Assembly: GCA_016793635.1 (NCBI GenBank)
Contig: JAEUMD010000008.1
Location: forward strand, 310,001-374,000
Length of the DNA stretch: 64,000 nt
Origin: Hyphomicrobiaceae bacterium
Lineage (GTDB): Bacteria; Pseudomonadota; Alphaproteobacteria; Rhizobiales; Hyphomicrobiaceae
Direction: 5' to 3'
Under the pieces are notes generated by a model. It saw only the letters and a program-made list of their open reading frames with translations, was not told the DNA's origin and searched no databases. Both the position numbers and the translations under genes were made by a program. Below are positions 18,371 to 26,232 of this stretch, one piece after another; within the stretch, counting starts at the first letter, position 1, and every line of letters starts with the position of its first letter.

Positions 18371-19263
18371 TGGCCATTCTCATCACTCCCGACACCAAGG
18401 TCATGTGCCAAGGCCTCACCGGCCGTGCGGCGACCTTCCATTGCGGTCGCATGCTGTCCTACGGCACGAAGCTCGTCGCCGGCGTCGTGCCGGGCAAAGG
18501 CGGGCGTACGCATCTCGATCTGCCGATCTTCGAGAGTGTCGGCGATGCGAAAGCCGCGACCGGCGCCACCGCCACCCTTGTCTTCGTACCGCCAGACCGT
18601 GCCGCAGCCGCCATCATCGAGGCAATCGAAGCAGAGCTCGATCTTGCCGTCTGCGTGACCGAGCGCGTTCCCGTGCTCGACATGGTTCGCGTCCGCCAGG
18701 CGCTCGCGGGTTCGCGGACACGGCTGGTCGGGCCGAACAGCCAGGGCGTGCTCGCTCCCGGCATCGGCCAGCTCGGCGTGATGTCCACCGTCGACGCCCG
18801 CCGTGGCGGCATCGGCATCGCCTCACGCTCGGCCTCGCTGACGAGTGAGGTGGTTCTCCAGACGACGACGGCGGGCCTCGGCCAATCGACCACTGTCGGC
18901 GTCGGCGGAGACCCCGTGCACGGGTTGAGCCTCGCCGATACGGTCGAGATGTTCCTCGCCGACAACGAGACCGAAGGCATCATTGTCGTCGGTGAAATCG
19001 GCGGCTCGGAGGAAGAAGCGGTCGCGGCGCTTGTCGGGGCCCGCAAGCCGAGAAAGCCGATCGTGGCGCTGGTCGCCGGACGACATGCCCCGCCGGAGCG
19101 GCGCATGGGGCACGCGGGCGCGCTGGCAACCGGCGGCGCCGGCAGTGCCGCCTCGAAGATCTCGGCGCTCGAACGCGCGGGCGTTCAGGTCGTCCGCGAT
19201 GCGAGCCAGGTGGGCACGACGATGCGTGAAGCGCTGCGCTCTAGTGCGCTAGCAGGCTCCTGA
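18370..19263 (+). CDS. Succinyl-CoA synthetase alpha-subunit-like CoA ligase
   Basis: A 297-residue partner of the preceding gene. The CoA-binding Rossmann domain starts at MAILITPDTKVMCQGLTG. The ligase domain carries the expected phospho-histidine in RRMGHAGALATGGAGSAASK (near residue 247) and the loop GVGGDPVHG. The usual SRSGTLTYE motif reads SRSASLTSE, again pointing to a divergent paralogue of SucD/MtkB. Alpha and beta subunits of these enzymes form a heteromer that makes an acyl-CoA with ATP or GTP hydrolysis. A strong hairpin (19279-19304) follows the stop. Confidence 0.82.
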   Translation: MAILITPDTKVMCQGLTGRAATFHCGRMLSYGTKLVAGVVPGKGGRTHLDLPIFESVGDAKAATGATATLVFVPPDRAAAAIIEAIEAELDLAVCVTERVPVLDMVRVRQALAGSRTRLVGPNSQGVLAPGIGQLGVMSTVDARRGGIGIASRSASLTSEVVLQTTTAGLGQSTTVGVGGDPVHGLSLADTVEMFLADNETEGIIVVGEIGGSEEEAVAALVGARKPRKPIVALVAGRHAPPERRMGHAGALATGGAGSAASKISALERAGVQVVRDASQVGTTMREALRSSALAGS

Positions 19264-19278
19264 CGGGCGACCGATTGC

Positions 19279-19304
19279 GATGGAAGCGCCACGCCGCTTC
19301 CATC
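19279..19304 (+). terminator. Hairpin after the CoA-ligase pair
   Basis: GATGGAAGCG (19279-19288) and CGCTTCCATC (19295-19304) form a perfect 10-bp stem with a 6-base loop, 16 bases past the alpha-subunit stop. No U-tract follows, so it may act as a transcript-end stabiliser or a Rho-assisted stop. Confidence 0.5.
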
Positions 19305-19574
19305 CCGATCCAATACCTAACGAGCCAGATCGCCCGCCGACGAGCGACAACACACCTACCGACACGCGTCGAACCTTATGTCCGCTCCTGTCCGCGTGAC
19401 TAAAGAATACTTGGAGATGAGGCGAGTAGACTGGCCCGTCTTCTTCGCATGCTCCCGTGGGGGGGGGTAGGCGCGCCCGCCGATTATGGTCGCTTCGGCG
19501 TCCACACCGCGCGTCTCATCAGCCACCGCTCACTCGGATTGCATGAGGGCCGCACGAGTTACGCGACCCACAAC

Positions 19575-19607
19575 AAAAAAACTGCGCGGGCGAGCCTATC
19601 GCCCCGC
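19575..19607 (-). terminator. Intrinsic terminator, minus strand
   Basis: On the minus strand, GCGGGGCGA and TCGCCCGC (19586-19607, one bulge) form a stem with a 5-base loop, followed after GCAG by seven T residues (19575-19581). This is the classical layout of a Rho-independent terminator. It lies about 90 bases downstream of the small minus-strand ORF 19694-19927 and is the main support for a transcript there. Confidence 0.65.
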
Positions 19608-19693
19608 TCAGACGTCTCAGTGATTTGGGAAACTCGACAAGTATTACAAAGCGATAAGGCTGCGGGGCGCACCCACGCGAGCCGAGAGGTGCA

Positions 19694-19927
19694 TCAGCGG
19701 CGGCCAGCCCGCCACACGCAGCACATCCATAGCTGCAAACCAGCGAGCGCCGGAATCCAGAACTGTGCATCCATGGCAAATGCCGGGATCAGCAGAATTG
19801 CCGTGACACCTGCGCCCAGCAGGCACGCATTGCCTGCAATCGTCAAAACCGTTCCCTTCACGCATCCCCCCAAGTGGATTGCGACCTCCCGGCGCGCGCA
19901 CTTTTGGCACATTGTTCTTCGGTGCAT
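19694..19927 (-). CDS. Hypothetical small membrane protein
   Basis: A 77-residue frame not recognised as a known family. It starts with a basic segment containing CQKC, a possible metal-binding pair. A hydrophobic stretch follows (TVLTIAGNACLLGAGVTAILL, about residues 26-46), then a second one (FWIPALAGLQLWMCCVW), suggesting two membrane helices. No convincing ribosome-binding site precedes the ATG, but a good intrinsic terminator follows on the same strand. Other frames across the region are longer but have no such pattern. It may be real; confidence is limited. Confidence 0.42.
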   Translation of the reverse strand: MHRRTMCQKCARREVAIHLGGCVKGTVLTIAGNACLLGAGVTAILLIPAFAMDAQFWIPALAGLQLWMCCVWRAGRR

Positions 19928-20292
19928 GCGTCACGCTACCGTCATTGACTCCACAAAATCCGATTCGAGTCGACCCGTCGCAGGTCGTAATAATTAAAAA
20001 AGCCGCCCTCGACAGCAATCCTGTTGCGTCAATTCATCAATATTGACGTAGGGCAGCCCATGAACTTCGCAAAAGCGAGCTAGTATTGCAATGCACAACA
20101 ACTTATTTCCAACCTCACAAGTCGGCTTTTAAGCCCTTCGAACACACGGCTCGACCTGCTGAAAGCTGCTTAGGCTGCCCCGGAGCACCCGCATAATTCA
20201 GTCTCGCCCATCGGGAAACCTTACACGCCCTGACGAGAGACCGCCGCCCGCACTACACTCCGGGTGCGAGGCGCCGCTGCCCGCACAACGCC

Positions 20293-20324
20293 AAAGGCCG
20301 CGCCCTGCCGGACACGGCCTCTTT
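20293..20324 (-). terminator. Hairpin downstream of the DUF883-like gene
   Basis: AAAGGCCG (20293-20300) and CGGCCTCTTT (20315-20324) can pair with one mismatch or bulge around a 14-base loop, 40 bases past the stop of the minus-strand gene ending at 20364. A-rich and T-rich edges would serve as U-tracts in both directions. Confidence 0.5.
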
Positions 20325-20363
20325 CGCCAACTCAGGGCGCGAGACGCCCTAACGGCTCGCCAC

Positions 20364-20864
20364 TTACTTGGCGGCTTCGGTGAGCCGCGCCTGCGCCTTC
20401 CCGGCAATTTCCGATGCCTGCTCGAGAATCGGCCGCAGGAAGGGCTTCAAATCGATGCTGCTCAGCGTACTGCCGACATGATCGATGCGGGACGTGAAAT
20501 CGTGATCGCGCAACTCCTGGCGCACCGCGCGCCGGATCGATCGAGCCTGGCGCTCGATTCCCCGCTGCATCCTGGACGCTGCAGACTCCGGCCGCGACGC
20601 CCGGTTGCGGAGGAGCAGGACTGCCGCCGCACCGATCGCAACCGCACCCGCGACTGCGAGCGTGGGGTTCTCTTGCATCGTCTTGCGTGCGGCTGCCGTC
20701 GCGCTTTCGCCCGCGCGCTGCGCTTGCTCGAACAAACGCAATGCCTGTTCAGCGAAGTCGTCCTCAACGCGTTCCGAGCGTTCGTGCGGCGACTGGTTCG
20801 GCGTCGGGTTGGCGGCTTCCTCGCTCTGTGGTTCTGATACGGCACTCTTAGGATAGTCCTGCAT
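20364..20864 (-). CDS. Small membrane-anchored protein, DUF883/ElaB-like
   Basis: A 166-residue protein with an acidic, Pro/Ser/Glu-rich N-terminus, an amphipathic helix (AEQALRLFEQAQRAGESATAAARKTM), one hydrophobic segment (LAVAGAVAIGAAAVLLL, near residues 72-88) and a basic helical C-terminal half. This resembles the ElaB/YqjD/DUF883 group of inner-membrane stress-related proteins, but the match is by general layout only. The start at 20864 is preceded by GAGGAG. It forms a likely operon with the next minus-strand gene upstream, separated by 51 bases. Confidence 0.7.
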   Translation of the reverse strand: MQDYPKSAVSEPQSEEAANPTPNQSPHERSERVEDDFAEQALRLFEQAQRAGESATAAARKTMQENPTLAVAGAVAIGAAAVLLLRNRASRPESAASRMQRGIERQARSIRRAVRQELRDHDFTSRIDHVGSTLSSIDLKPFLRPILEQASEIAGKAQARLTEAAK

Positions 20865-20915
20865 TTCTTTCGCTCCTCTCGATCGGTTCACGATTTTCTT
20901 GGATGGACGTGGAGT

Positions 20916-21416
20916 TCACGATCCGGAAACGTTGATAAAAACGTAGAGGACCGCGGCGGCGAGCGTCGCGAGGAGCAAAGAGTGCTCGAGGATGCGAGCG
21001 TTCATGCTGCTGGTCGATCCCTGCCGCGCCTCGGTCGGCGTCAGCAGCTCACTCTCACTCGACGTCGCCGGTTGCGACTGATGCGGAACATCTGCGGAAA
21101 CCCGGCCATGAACGCGCTGCAACGTTGCGCGGGCAGTTTCGATGCCGTCGAGTAGTTGCACCGCCCTCTGCCGTGCGCCGACGTCGGCGTCCCGGCTTGT
21201 CGCCATCAGCTTGCGGCGCACGGACCTGTCCCAATTCGCAAGCGCGCGAAGCTTGTCATCCAGCGTCAAGTCACGATCGAGAGTGATCGCGGCCGGCGTC
21301 TCGAAAACAACCTCGGGATACACCACAGGATTTGCCGTTTGTGTGGTGTGCGAAGCCACCAGTACCGTGCTGCTATCGGAATCGTAGCTGCGCTCATCAA
21401 TTCCAGGCGTTGCCAT
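20916..21416 (-). CDS. Hypothetical tail-anchored protein
   Basis: A 166-residue protein with no recognised domain. The middle is helical and charged (LTLDDKLRALANWDRSVRRK and QRAVQLLDGIETARATLQRV). A single hydrophobic segment at the extreme C terminus (LLLATLAAAVLYVFINV) suggests a tail anchor. The start at 21416 has GAGGAG upstream; the longer frame adds a non-conserved leader. It lies upstream of the DUF883-like gene on the same strand, and both are small one-helix membrane proteins, so a joint envelope role is possible but unproven. Confidence 0.68.
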   Translation of the reverse strand: MATPGIDERSYDSDSSTVLVASHTTQTANPVVYPEVVFETPAAITLDRDLTLDDKLRALANWDRSVRRKLMATSRDADVGARQRAVQLLDGIETARATLQRVHGRVSADVPHQSQPATSSESELLTPTEARQGSTSSMNARILEHSLLLATLAAAVLYVFINVSGS

Positions 21417-21808
21417 GTTTCGACTCCTCGCAATCCGACCGGTCCTTGGCACAACTGTCCGCGACCGCCGCTTAACGGCCTCATGGTCGGCTTCGCGAGC
21501 CGCCGCGGACCGGGCAAGCATTCACTGCGGTTGTGGTGACTGAAACGCTCGGATGGGCGGACGGTTCCCCGCGGCCAATCCCGCAGTCTTTGCGCACTCG
21601 GCATCCGGCGATATCGGAGGAAACAACACCTTTTTCGCTCACCGCACCCAGCGCGAGGCAATCGGCGAAGTTGCGTTGCAGATCGTCGTCTTCATCTGAG
21701 TTGGGGCATGCCGCGAAGAGGATCGGGACGAAGACCTCATGCACCCGAGCCACAGTTGCGAGCCGGAACTTTGCGCCGACCGCATCACAGAGAGTGCTCG
21801 TCACCTCA
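21417..21808. other. Intergenic region with a doubtful short ORF
   Basis: These 392 bases lie between the tail-anchored protein gene and the Crp/Fnr regulator gene, both on the minus strand. A 107-codon minus-strand frame with a GTG start (21481-21804) begins seven bases past the regulator stop and has GC-rich third positions in its first half. It resembles nothing known and lacks a ribosome-binding site, so it is not annotated as a gene. Confidence 0.35.
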
Positions 21809-22510
21809 TCAAGAGACGAGGCGGCTCAAGTTCTCCATGTCGAACTCGAAGTGGTTCGGCTTGGTCTCCAGGATCACGCCCTGGCGCTTCATCTCAGCCA
21901 TCGTCCTGCTCGACGTCTCCGTCGTCAGCCCAAGCACGGCTCCGAGATCCTCGCGGCTGAAGAGCTGGCACCGCCCCGGCTCGTCCCGCTCGGCGAGCCA
22001 TAGCAGAAGCCGCCCCACGCGATCGCGCGCCGGCCCCGTGGAGAACTCCGCAATCCAGCGGTCCGCATCGCTCAAAGCACGATGCCAGCGGGCCATCAGC
22101 TCGTGATAGAGACTGGAGTTGCGCTGCGAAAGTCGGCGCACGGCATCGGCCGGAAGGCGGCAGAGCTCCGTCGGTTGCAGCGCGGTGGCGTTGTGTTCGT
22201 AATCGCCGCCGAGCAACGCCTCGAGACCCATCACGTCGGTACGCCGCAGCAGTCGCACGATCCGCTGACTGCCGTCCGGCAGGAAGCGCGTTAACTTCAC
22301 GAGACCTGAGCGGATCGTGAACAAGGTCTCCGCCTTGTCGCCGGCCGCGTAGATTTCCGCACCCGGCGCATAGACGAGCTGGTCGATCGGCCGGTGCAAT
22401 TCATCGAAATCCTTCTCGTCCAGCCGGGCAAAGAGAACAGAGCTGCGAATACTGCAGTTGCGGCAGTCGGCGACACCGGTCCAAGCTTCAGAGAGTGCAA
22501 TTCGCTTCAT
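21809..22510 (-). CDS. Crp/Fnr-family transcriptional regulator (FNR/FixK type)
   Basis: A 233-residue regulator with a cyclic-nucleotide-binding-like beta-roll (about 30-140), a dimerisation helix, and a winged helix-turn-helix. The recognition helix reads TTETSSRTMAEM, keeping the E-x-x-SR arrangement that in FNR and FixK contacts TTGAT half-sites. The N-terminus has CRNC (Cys16, Cys19) and there is a further Cys117, but no third N-terminal cysteine is seen. A standard FNR 4Fe-4S cluster is therefore uncertain. A TTGAT-like site lies upstream of nifA in this window, so oxygen control of nifA is possible. It is divergent from a CNNM/CorC-type gene. Confidence 0.87.
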   Translation of the reverse strand: MKRIALSEAWTGVADCRNCSIRSSVLFARLDEKDFDELHRPIDQLVYAPGAEIYAAGDKAETLFTIRSGLVKLTRFLPDGSQRIVRLLRRTDVMGLEALLGGDYEHNATALQPTELCRLPADAVRRLSQRNSSLYHELMARWHRALSDADRWIAEFSTGPARDRVGRLLLWLAERDEPGRCQLFSREDLGAVLGLTTETSSRTMAEMKRQGVILETKPNHFEFDMENLSRLVS

Positions 22511-22765
22511 ACCGATTCAAGCCTTCGCTGCGCGATGTGAACGGGCGGACGGTGATGGTCCGGCCGGTCCAATTGATTTTTATTCGTCGAATTGGCTGAC
22601 GTCGATCTGAGATTTCACGTGCGGCCCACGCTCGTTGCAGATGCAGAGCGCGCCGAAAGACCGAGACGAAAGCGCCGGGCAGACGTTGACCAAGAGGCAT
22701 CGCCTTCCTACGATCCGTCTCCCCAGCAGCAAGGAGTGGCCCGCGGCGAGCCGGCCGACAACGTC

Positions 22766-24061
22766 GTGACCGAGCTGACCATCGTCGCATCCCTCATCCT
22801 GCTCAACGGGATGTTCGCTCTTTCCGAACTCGCCGTGGTTTCCGCTCGCCGCACGCGCCTCAAGGCGATGGCCGCAGCTGGACGCAAGGGTGCCAACAGC
22901 GCACTCGCTCTCGCCTCGGACCCCGGCCGTTTTCTTTCCGCTGTGCAGATCGGAATTACCCTGATCGGCATCGTTAACGGCGCCTATTCGGGAGAAGCGT
23001 TCGGCACGACTGCTGCCGACGCCCTCTCGGCGCTCGGGGTGTCCGAGAGGCTCGCCGGGCCACTCGGCTATGGCGTCGTCATCGCGCTCATCACTTATCT
23101 CTCTGTCATCGTCGGCGAGCTGGTGCCAAAGAACCTCGCGCTCCGCAACGCTGAAGGCATCGCCTGCGCGGTCGCCCCGGCGATGACGCTCTTTTCGCGC
23201 ATCGCCGCACCTGCCGTCTGGCTACTCGATGCCTCGACAAGACTCGTCTTTCGCATGCTTGGCCAGACTACCGAAAGCGAGGCGCGCATCACCGACGAGG
23301 AAATTCGAACTTTGATTTCGGAGGCAGAGTCGGCCGGCGTGATCGAAAAGGGCGAGCGCAAGATGATCGCCGGCGTCATGCGGCTCGCGGACCGCGCTGT
23401 CGTCGGCCTCATGACGCCCCGTTCCGAAGTCGACTGGATCGATGTCACCGCGCCGGATCAGGACATCAAGGCTCGGCTCATCTCCACTACACACTCGCGG
23501 CTTCCGGTCGGAGAGGGTTCGCGAGATGCGCTCATCGGCGTCGTGCAGACCCGCGAGTTGCTCGCGGGCATGCTGTCTGGTCGCCCCTTCGACGTGCGTT
23601 CCGCCATTCGCCATGCGCCGATCATTCCCGAGACGACGGAAGCGCTCGACGTGCTGGCAATCCTGCGCGAGGCCGCCGTCCCGATGGCCCTCATTCACGA
23701 CGAATATGGGCACTTCGAAGGACTGGTGACACCCGCAGACATTCTCGAGGCCATCGCCGGCGTGTTCAAATCGGACACCGAGGGCTTGGACCCGCAGGCG
23801 GTGGAGCGCGACGACGGGTCTTGGCTTCTCTCCGGCGCGATGCAGGCGGACGAGTTACGCGATCTGCTGGGCGTCGCATTACCTGAACCGCGCACTTATG
23901 AGACCGTCGCGGGCTTCATCCTCTCGCAGATGCAGCACTTGCCGAAAACGGGTGAGCACATCGAGAGCAACGGTTGGCGCTTCGAGGTGGTCGACCTCGA
24001 CGGTCGCAGGATCGACAAGGTACTTGCGAGCCGCATCAAACCCGTGCGCCGCCCGCTCTGA
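22766..24061 (+). CDS. CNNM/CorC-type membrane protein (DUF21, CBS pair, CorC_HlyC)
   Basis: A 431-residue integral membrane protein. The DUF21 transmembrane domain (about 1-190) starts ELTIVASLILLNGMFALSELAVVSARRTRLKAM. A paired CBS domain follows (about 200-330), with VGLMTPRSEVDWIDV and HDEYGHFEGLVTPADILEAI, and a CorC_HlyC accessory domain ends the protein. Such proteins are linked to magnesium or other cation efflux; the old name hemolysin is misleading. The GTG at 22766 places the start at the conserved membrane domain. A longer in-frame ATG at 22592 would add 58 non-conserved residues, so the start is uncertain. Confidence 0.88.
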   Translation: MTELTIVASLILLNGMFALSELAVVSARRTRLKAMAAAGRKGANSALALASDPGRFLSAVQIGITLIGIVNGAYSGEAFGTTAADALSALGVSERLAGPLGYGVVIALITYLSVIVGELVPKNLALRNAEGIACAVAPAMTLFSRIAAPAVWLLDASTRLVFRMLGQTTESEARITDEEIRTLISEAESAGVIEKGERKMIAGVMRLADRAVVGLMTPRSEVDWIDVTAPDQDIKARLISTTHSRLPVGEGSRDALIGVVQTRELLAGMLSGRPFDVRSAIRHAPIIPETTEALDVLAILREAAVPMALIHDEYGHFEGLVTPADILEAIAGVFKSDTEGLDPQAVERDDGSWLLSGAMQADELRDLLGVALPEPRTYETVAGFILSQMQHLPKTGEHIESNGWRFEVVDLDGRRIDKVLASRIKPVRRPL

Positions 24062-24373
24062 CGGTCGGTGAACCGACGCGGGGCGGCTTGGTGCAACGGA
24101 AGGGTCTCTCTCAACACTTTCTGTTGCAATCGATCGAGTTGCACTTGAGTTGTGCCGCACGGCCCGGACGAGAGCGCGCAGTGCATCACTTCTCGACCGG
24201 TAAAACCCTGGTTAGGCGATCGCGAAGTTCGCATCCACATGCGGCCTGCATCCGAGCGGACTTCGCTATCTGAAACGCACTAACAACTCCATGACTATAC
24301 TGTCGCTTCCGATTCAGAAGTTCGCCGTTACGCAAGCGGCCAGGTGGTGGCGAACTTGTGAATCGAGACACTC
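24062..24373. repeat. Hairpin-rich intergenic region upstream of the REP-like cluster
   Basis: Between the CorC-type gene and the fixX end, several stem-loops follow one another. A 5-bp stem GTCGG/CCGAC is at 24064-24077. A 15-bp stem with two mismatches, GATCGCGAAGTTCGC (24218-24232), pairs with 24256-24270. A 14-bp stem with one mismatch, TTCAGAAGTTCGCC (24313-24326), pairs with 24349-24362. The last two share GAAGTTCGC. No gene was found. Confidence 0.6.
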
Positions 24374-24540
24374 GTGTTCCGTCTCCGACACTTGGTTCCC
24401 AGTGCGGCATGCGATCGACCAAGTGTCGGAGACGACAAGAACACTAGCTACGCGATGATACTAGTGTTGCTTTTGTCACTAACGCTTGGCAGGCCACCGT
24501 TCAGCAACCGGGAACCAAGCGTTAGTGACGCAACGCTAGC
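24374..24540. repeat. Alternating inverted-repeat cluster (REP/BIME-like)
   Basis: Four related arms of about 25-30 bases alternate in orientation. Arm 1 (24374-24400) holds CGTCTCCGACACTTGGT and pairs perfectly over 17 bp with arm 2 (24418-24434), with GTGTTC/GAACAC extending the stem to 24444. Arm 3 (24461-24490) holds GTCACTAACGCTTGG and pairs perfectly over 15 bp with arm 4 (24515-24529), then CTAGTGTTGC pairs with GCAACGCTAG (one G-T). Arms 2 and 3 can also pair (AACACTAG/CTAGTGTT). Arms 1 and 4 both extend to CTTGGTTCCC. The end of arm 4 contains the fixX stop codon. The layout resembles bacterial interspersed mosaic elements and may also terminate the fix transcript. Confidence 0.8.
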
Positions 24541-24835
24541 CGAACTTGAACAGCACGCCGAAACCGCCGCGTGGGTAGTTCCACTCGATGTCACCGGTCG
24601 CCTCCGCCATCACACGGCAGGTACCGCATTCCATGCAGCCGTCCGGCGTGATCTCGACCTGCCCTGAATCGTTCAGAGCATAGCAGCCCGCGGGGCAGAC
24701 CTTGGTGAGGGCCAGCAACGCGGCCGAGGGGACCTCGTGCGGCATCACCTTGATGTGCGGGCGCCCCGTGTCGACGAGGTAGCGGTTCTGATAGAGCTTG
24801 TCCTCGACCCGGACAGCCTGCTCGGCGATTGCCAT
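24536..24835 (-). CDS. fixX: Ferredoxin-like protein FixX
   Basis: A 99-residue 4Fe-4S ferredoxin-like protein. The cysteine motifs are [10 protein letters not shown] and [12 protein letters not shown], and the C-terminus is [19 protein letters not shown], typical for FixX. It accepts electrons from the FixABC complex, which bifurcates NADH electrons to quinone and to low-potential carriers for nitrogenase. The start at 24835 has GAGGAG upstream. It is the last gene of fixABCX, 84 bases after fixC. Its TAG stop lies inside an inverted-repeat arm. Confidence 0.96.
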   Translation of the reverse strand: MAIAEQAVRVEDKLYQNRYLVDTGRPHIKVMPHEVPSAALLALTKVCPAGCYALNDSGQVEITPDGCMECGTCRVMAEATGDIEWNYPRGGFGVLFKFG

Positions 24836-24919
24836 CGTTGCACTCCTCTTCCCTGTCGATTGAACCAACACGTGAACAGTTATGCGGCGCCCTCATGATC
24901 GGCGGCCGCGTTCGTGCGA

Positions 24920-26221
24920 TCAGCGCCAGCCGCGCGCCATCGAGAAGGCGTCGCTGACGAGCCCGGTGAAGCGCCGCGCCGAGAAGAACGACTTCACGAT
25001 GGCGTTCTCCTTGGCCTTCTTTTCGACGCCATCGACGCGGAACCACGTCTGCATCGCGCTCGATAGCAGTTGCGGATAAGTCGTGAACAGGTGCTTGTTC
25101 TCGAGCGCGTGCGGAAGGTTCTTGTACTTCTTCAGATCCTTCATCACGAACGACTCGTCGAGCTTCTTCTTGTAGATCGCGAGATTCTCGGCGGTCATGG
25201 GATCGCGCCGCGTCTTGATCTGCGCGATCGTCTCGGCTGCGATGCGTCCCGTCGTCATGGCGAGGTTGGAGCCCTCGCGATGCACCGCGTTGACGAACTG
25301 CCCGGCATCGCCGACCACCAGCCACCCGTCGCCGAACAGTTTGGGGATTGCGCGATAGCCGCCTTCGGGAATCATGTGCGCGGCATACTCCTTCACCTCG
25401 GACCCCGACAGCAGCGGCACTGCGGACGGATGCGCCTTGAACCGCTCAAGCAGGCCATAAGGCGTTTCTCCCGTCTCCGCGAAATCGGAAATCAAACAAC
25501 CGATACCGACGGCGAGCGACTCCTTGTTGGTATAGATGAAGGCCGTCCCCGTCATTCCCTTCGTGATCGTGCCGGCGGCCTCGATGACGACACCTTCGTC
25601 GCCTTTGAGGTTGAAACGCGCCTCGATGGTTTCCTGCGGCAGAAAGTGCATTTCCTTGACAGCGAGCGCAACGGTCTTCGGCGCGGGCACCTCCCGCAAT
25701 CCGGCACGCGCGCCGAGCAGGCCGTTGACGCCTTCGGCAAGCACCACGACATCCGCCTTGATGAAACCTCCGACGCGATCGGTCCTGACGCCGATGACGC
25801 GGCCCGTGTCATCCTGGACGAGCTCGGTCACCGTCGTCTCGCAGATGACGAGCGCACCAGCCGCCTGCACGCGTTTGGAGAACCACTTGTCGAATTGCGC
25901 CCGGATAATCGTGTAACGGTTTGGCTTCTCCTCGTTGAAGTCGTCCGAGCGGTACTGCATCGCTGTCGTCGAGCGATCGTCCATCATCCAGAGGCGCTGT
26001 TCGATGATGTGGCGCTCGAGCGGAGCATCCTCGCGGAAATCAGGGATCAGCTGCTCCAGGGCATCCGAGTAAAGGATCGCACCCTGCACGTTCTTCGACC
26101 CCGGGTATTCCCCGCGCTCGAGTTGCAGAACCTTCAGGCCGCGTTGAGCCAGTGTCAGAGCGCAGGCGTTGCCGGCTGGTCCGGCACCAACGACGATGGC
26201 GTCGAAACGTTCCTCGATCAT
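24920..26221 (-). CDS. fixC: FixC flavoprotein (ETF:quinone oxidoreductase-like)
   Basis: A 433-residue FAD protein homologous to electron-transfer-flavoprotein:quinone oxidoreductases. The dinucleotide-binding motif [19 protein letters not shown] is at residues 11-29, and [21 protein letters not shown] marks the second FAD motif near residue 300. In the Fix complex it takes electrons from FixAB and passes them to quinone and to FixX at the membrane. It follows fixB by 11 bases. Length is normal for FixC. Confidence 0.96.
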   Translation of the reverse strand: MIEERFDAIVVGAGPAGNACALTLAQRGLKVLQLERGEYPGSKNVQGAILYSDALEQLIPDFREDAPLERHIIEQRLWMMDDRSTTAMQYRSDDFNEEKPNRYTIIRAQFDKWFSKRVQAAGALVICETTVTELVQDDTGRVIGVRTDRVGGFIKADVVVLAEGVNGLLGARAGLREVPAPKTVALAVKEMHFLPQETIEARFNLKGDEGVVIEAAGTITKGMTGTAFIYTNKESLAVGIGCLISDFAETGETPYGLLERFKAHPSAVPLLSGSEVKEYAAHMIPEGGYRAIPKLFGDGWLVVGDAGQFVNAVHREGSNLAMTTGRIAAETIAQIKTRRDPMTAENLAIYKKKLDESFVMKDLKKYKNLPHALENKHLFTTYPQLLSSAMQTWFRVDGVEKKAKENAIVKSFFSARRFTGLVSDAFSMARGWR

Positions 26222-26232
26222 GGTAAGCCCCT

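Larger units (their letters stand above)
19305..20363. other. Gene-poor region with one small ORF and hairpins
   Basis: More than 1 kb with only one plausible small gene (19694-19927, minus strand, listed separately) and two hairpins (19586-19607 and 20293-20324, listed separately). Local base composition is less GC-rich than in the flanking genes. The stretch 19996-20110 is comparatively AT-rich (for example GTAATAATTAAAAAAGCCG). Nothing else recognisable was seen. Confidence 0.4.

Noticed and set aside
21481-21804. A 107-codon minus-strand frame just after the Crp/Fnr gene
   Set aside because: Partly coding-like codon use, but GTG start without a ribosome-binding site and no recognisable sequence. 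Not enough to call a gene.
24440-24468. The AACACTAG/CTAGTGTT hairpin as a separate terminator
   Set aside because: It is formed by the edges of two larger inverted-repeat arms, so it is treated as an alternative pairing within that cluster.
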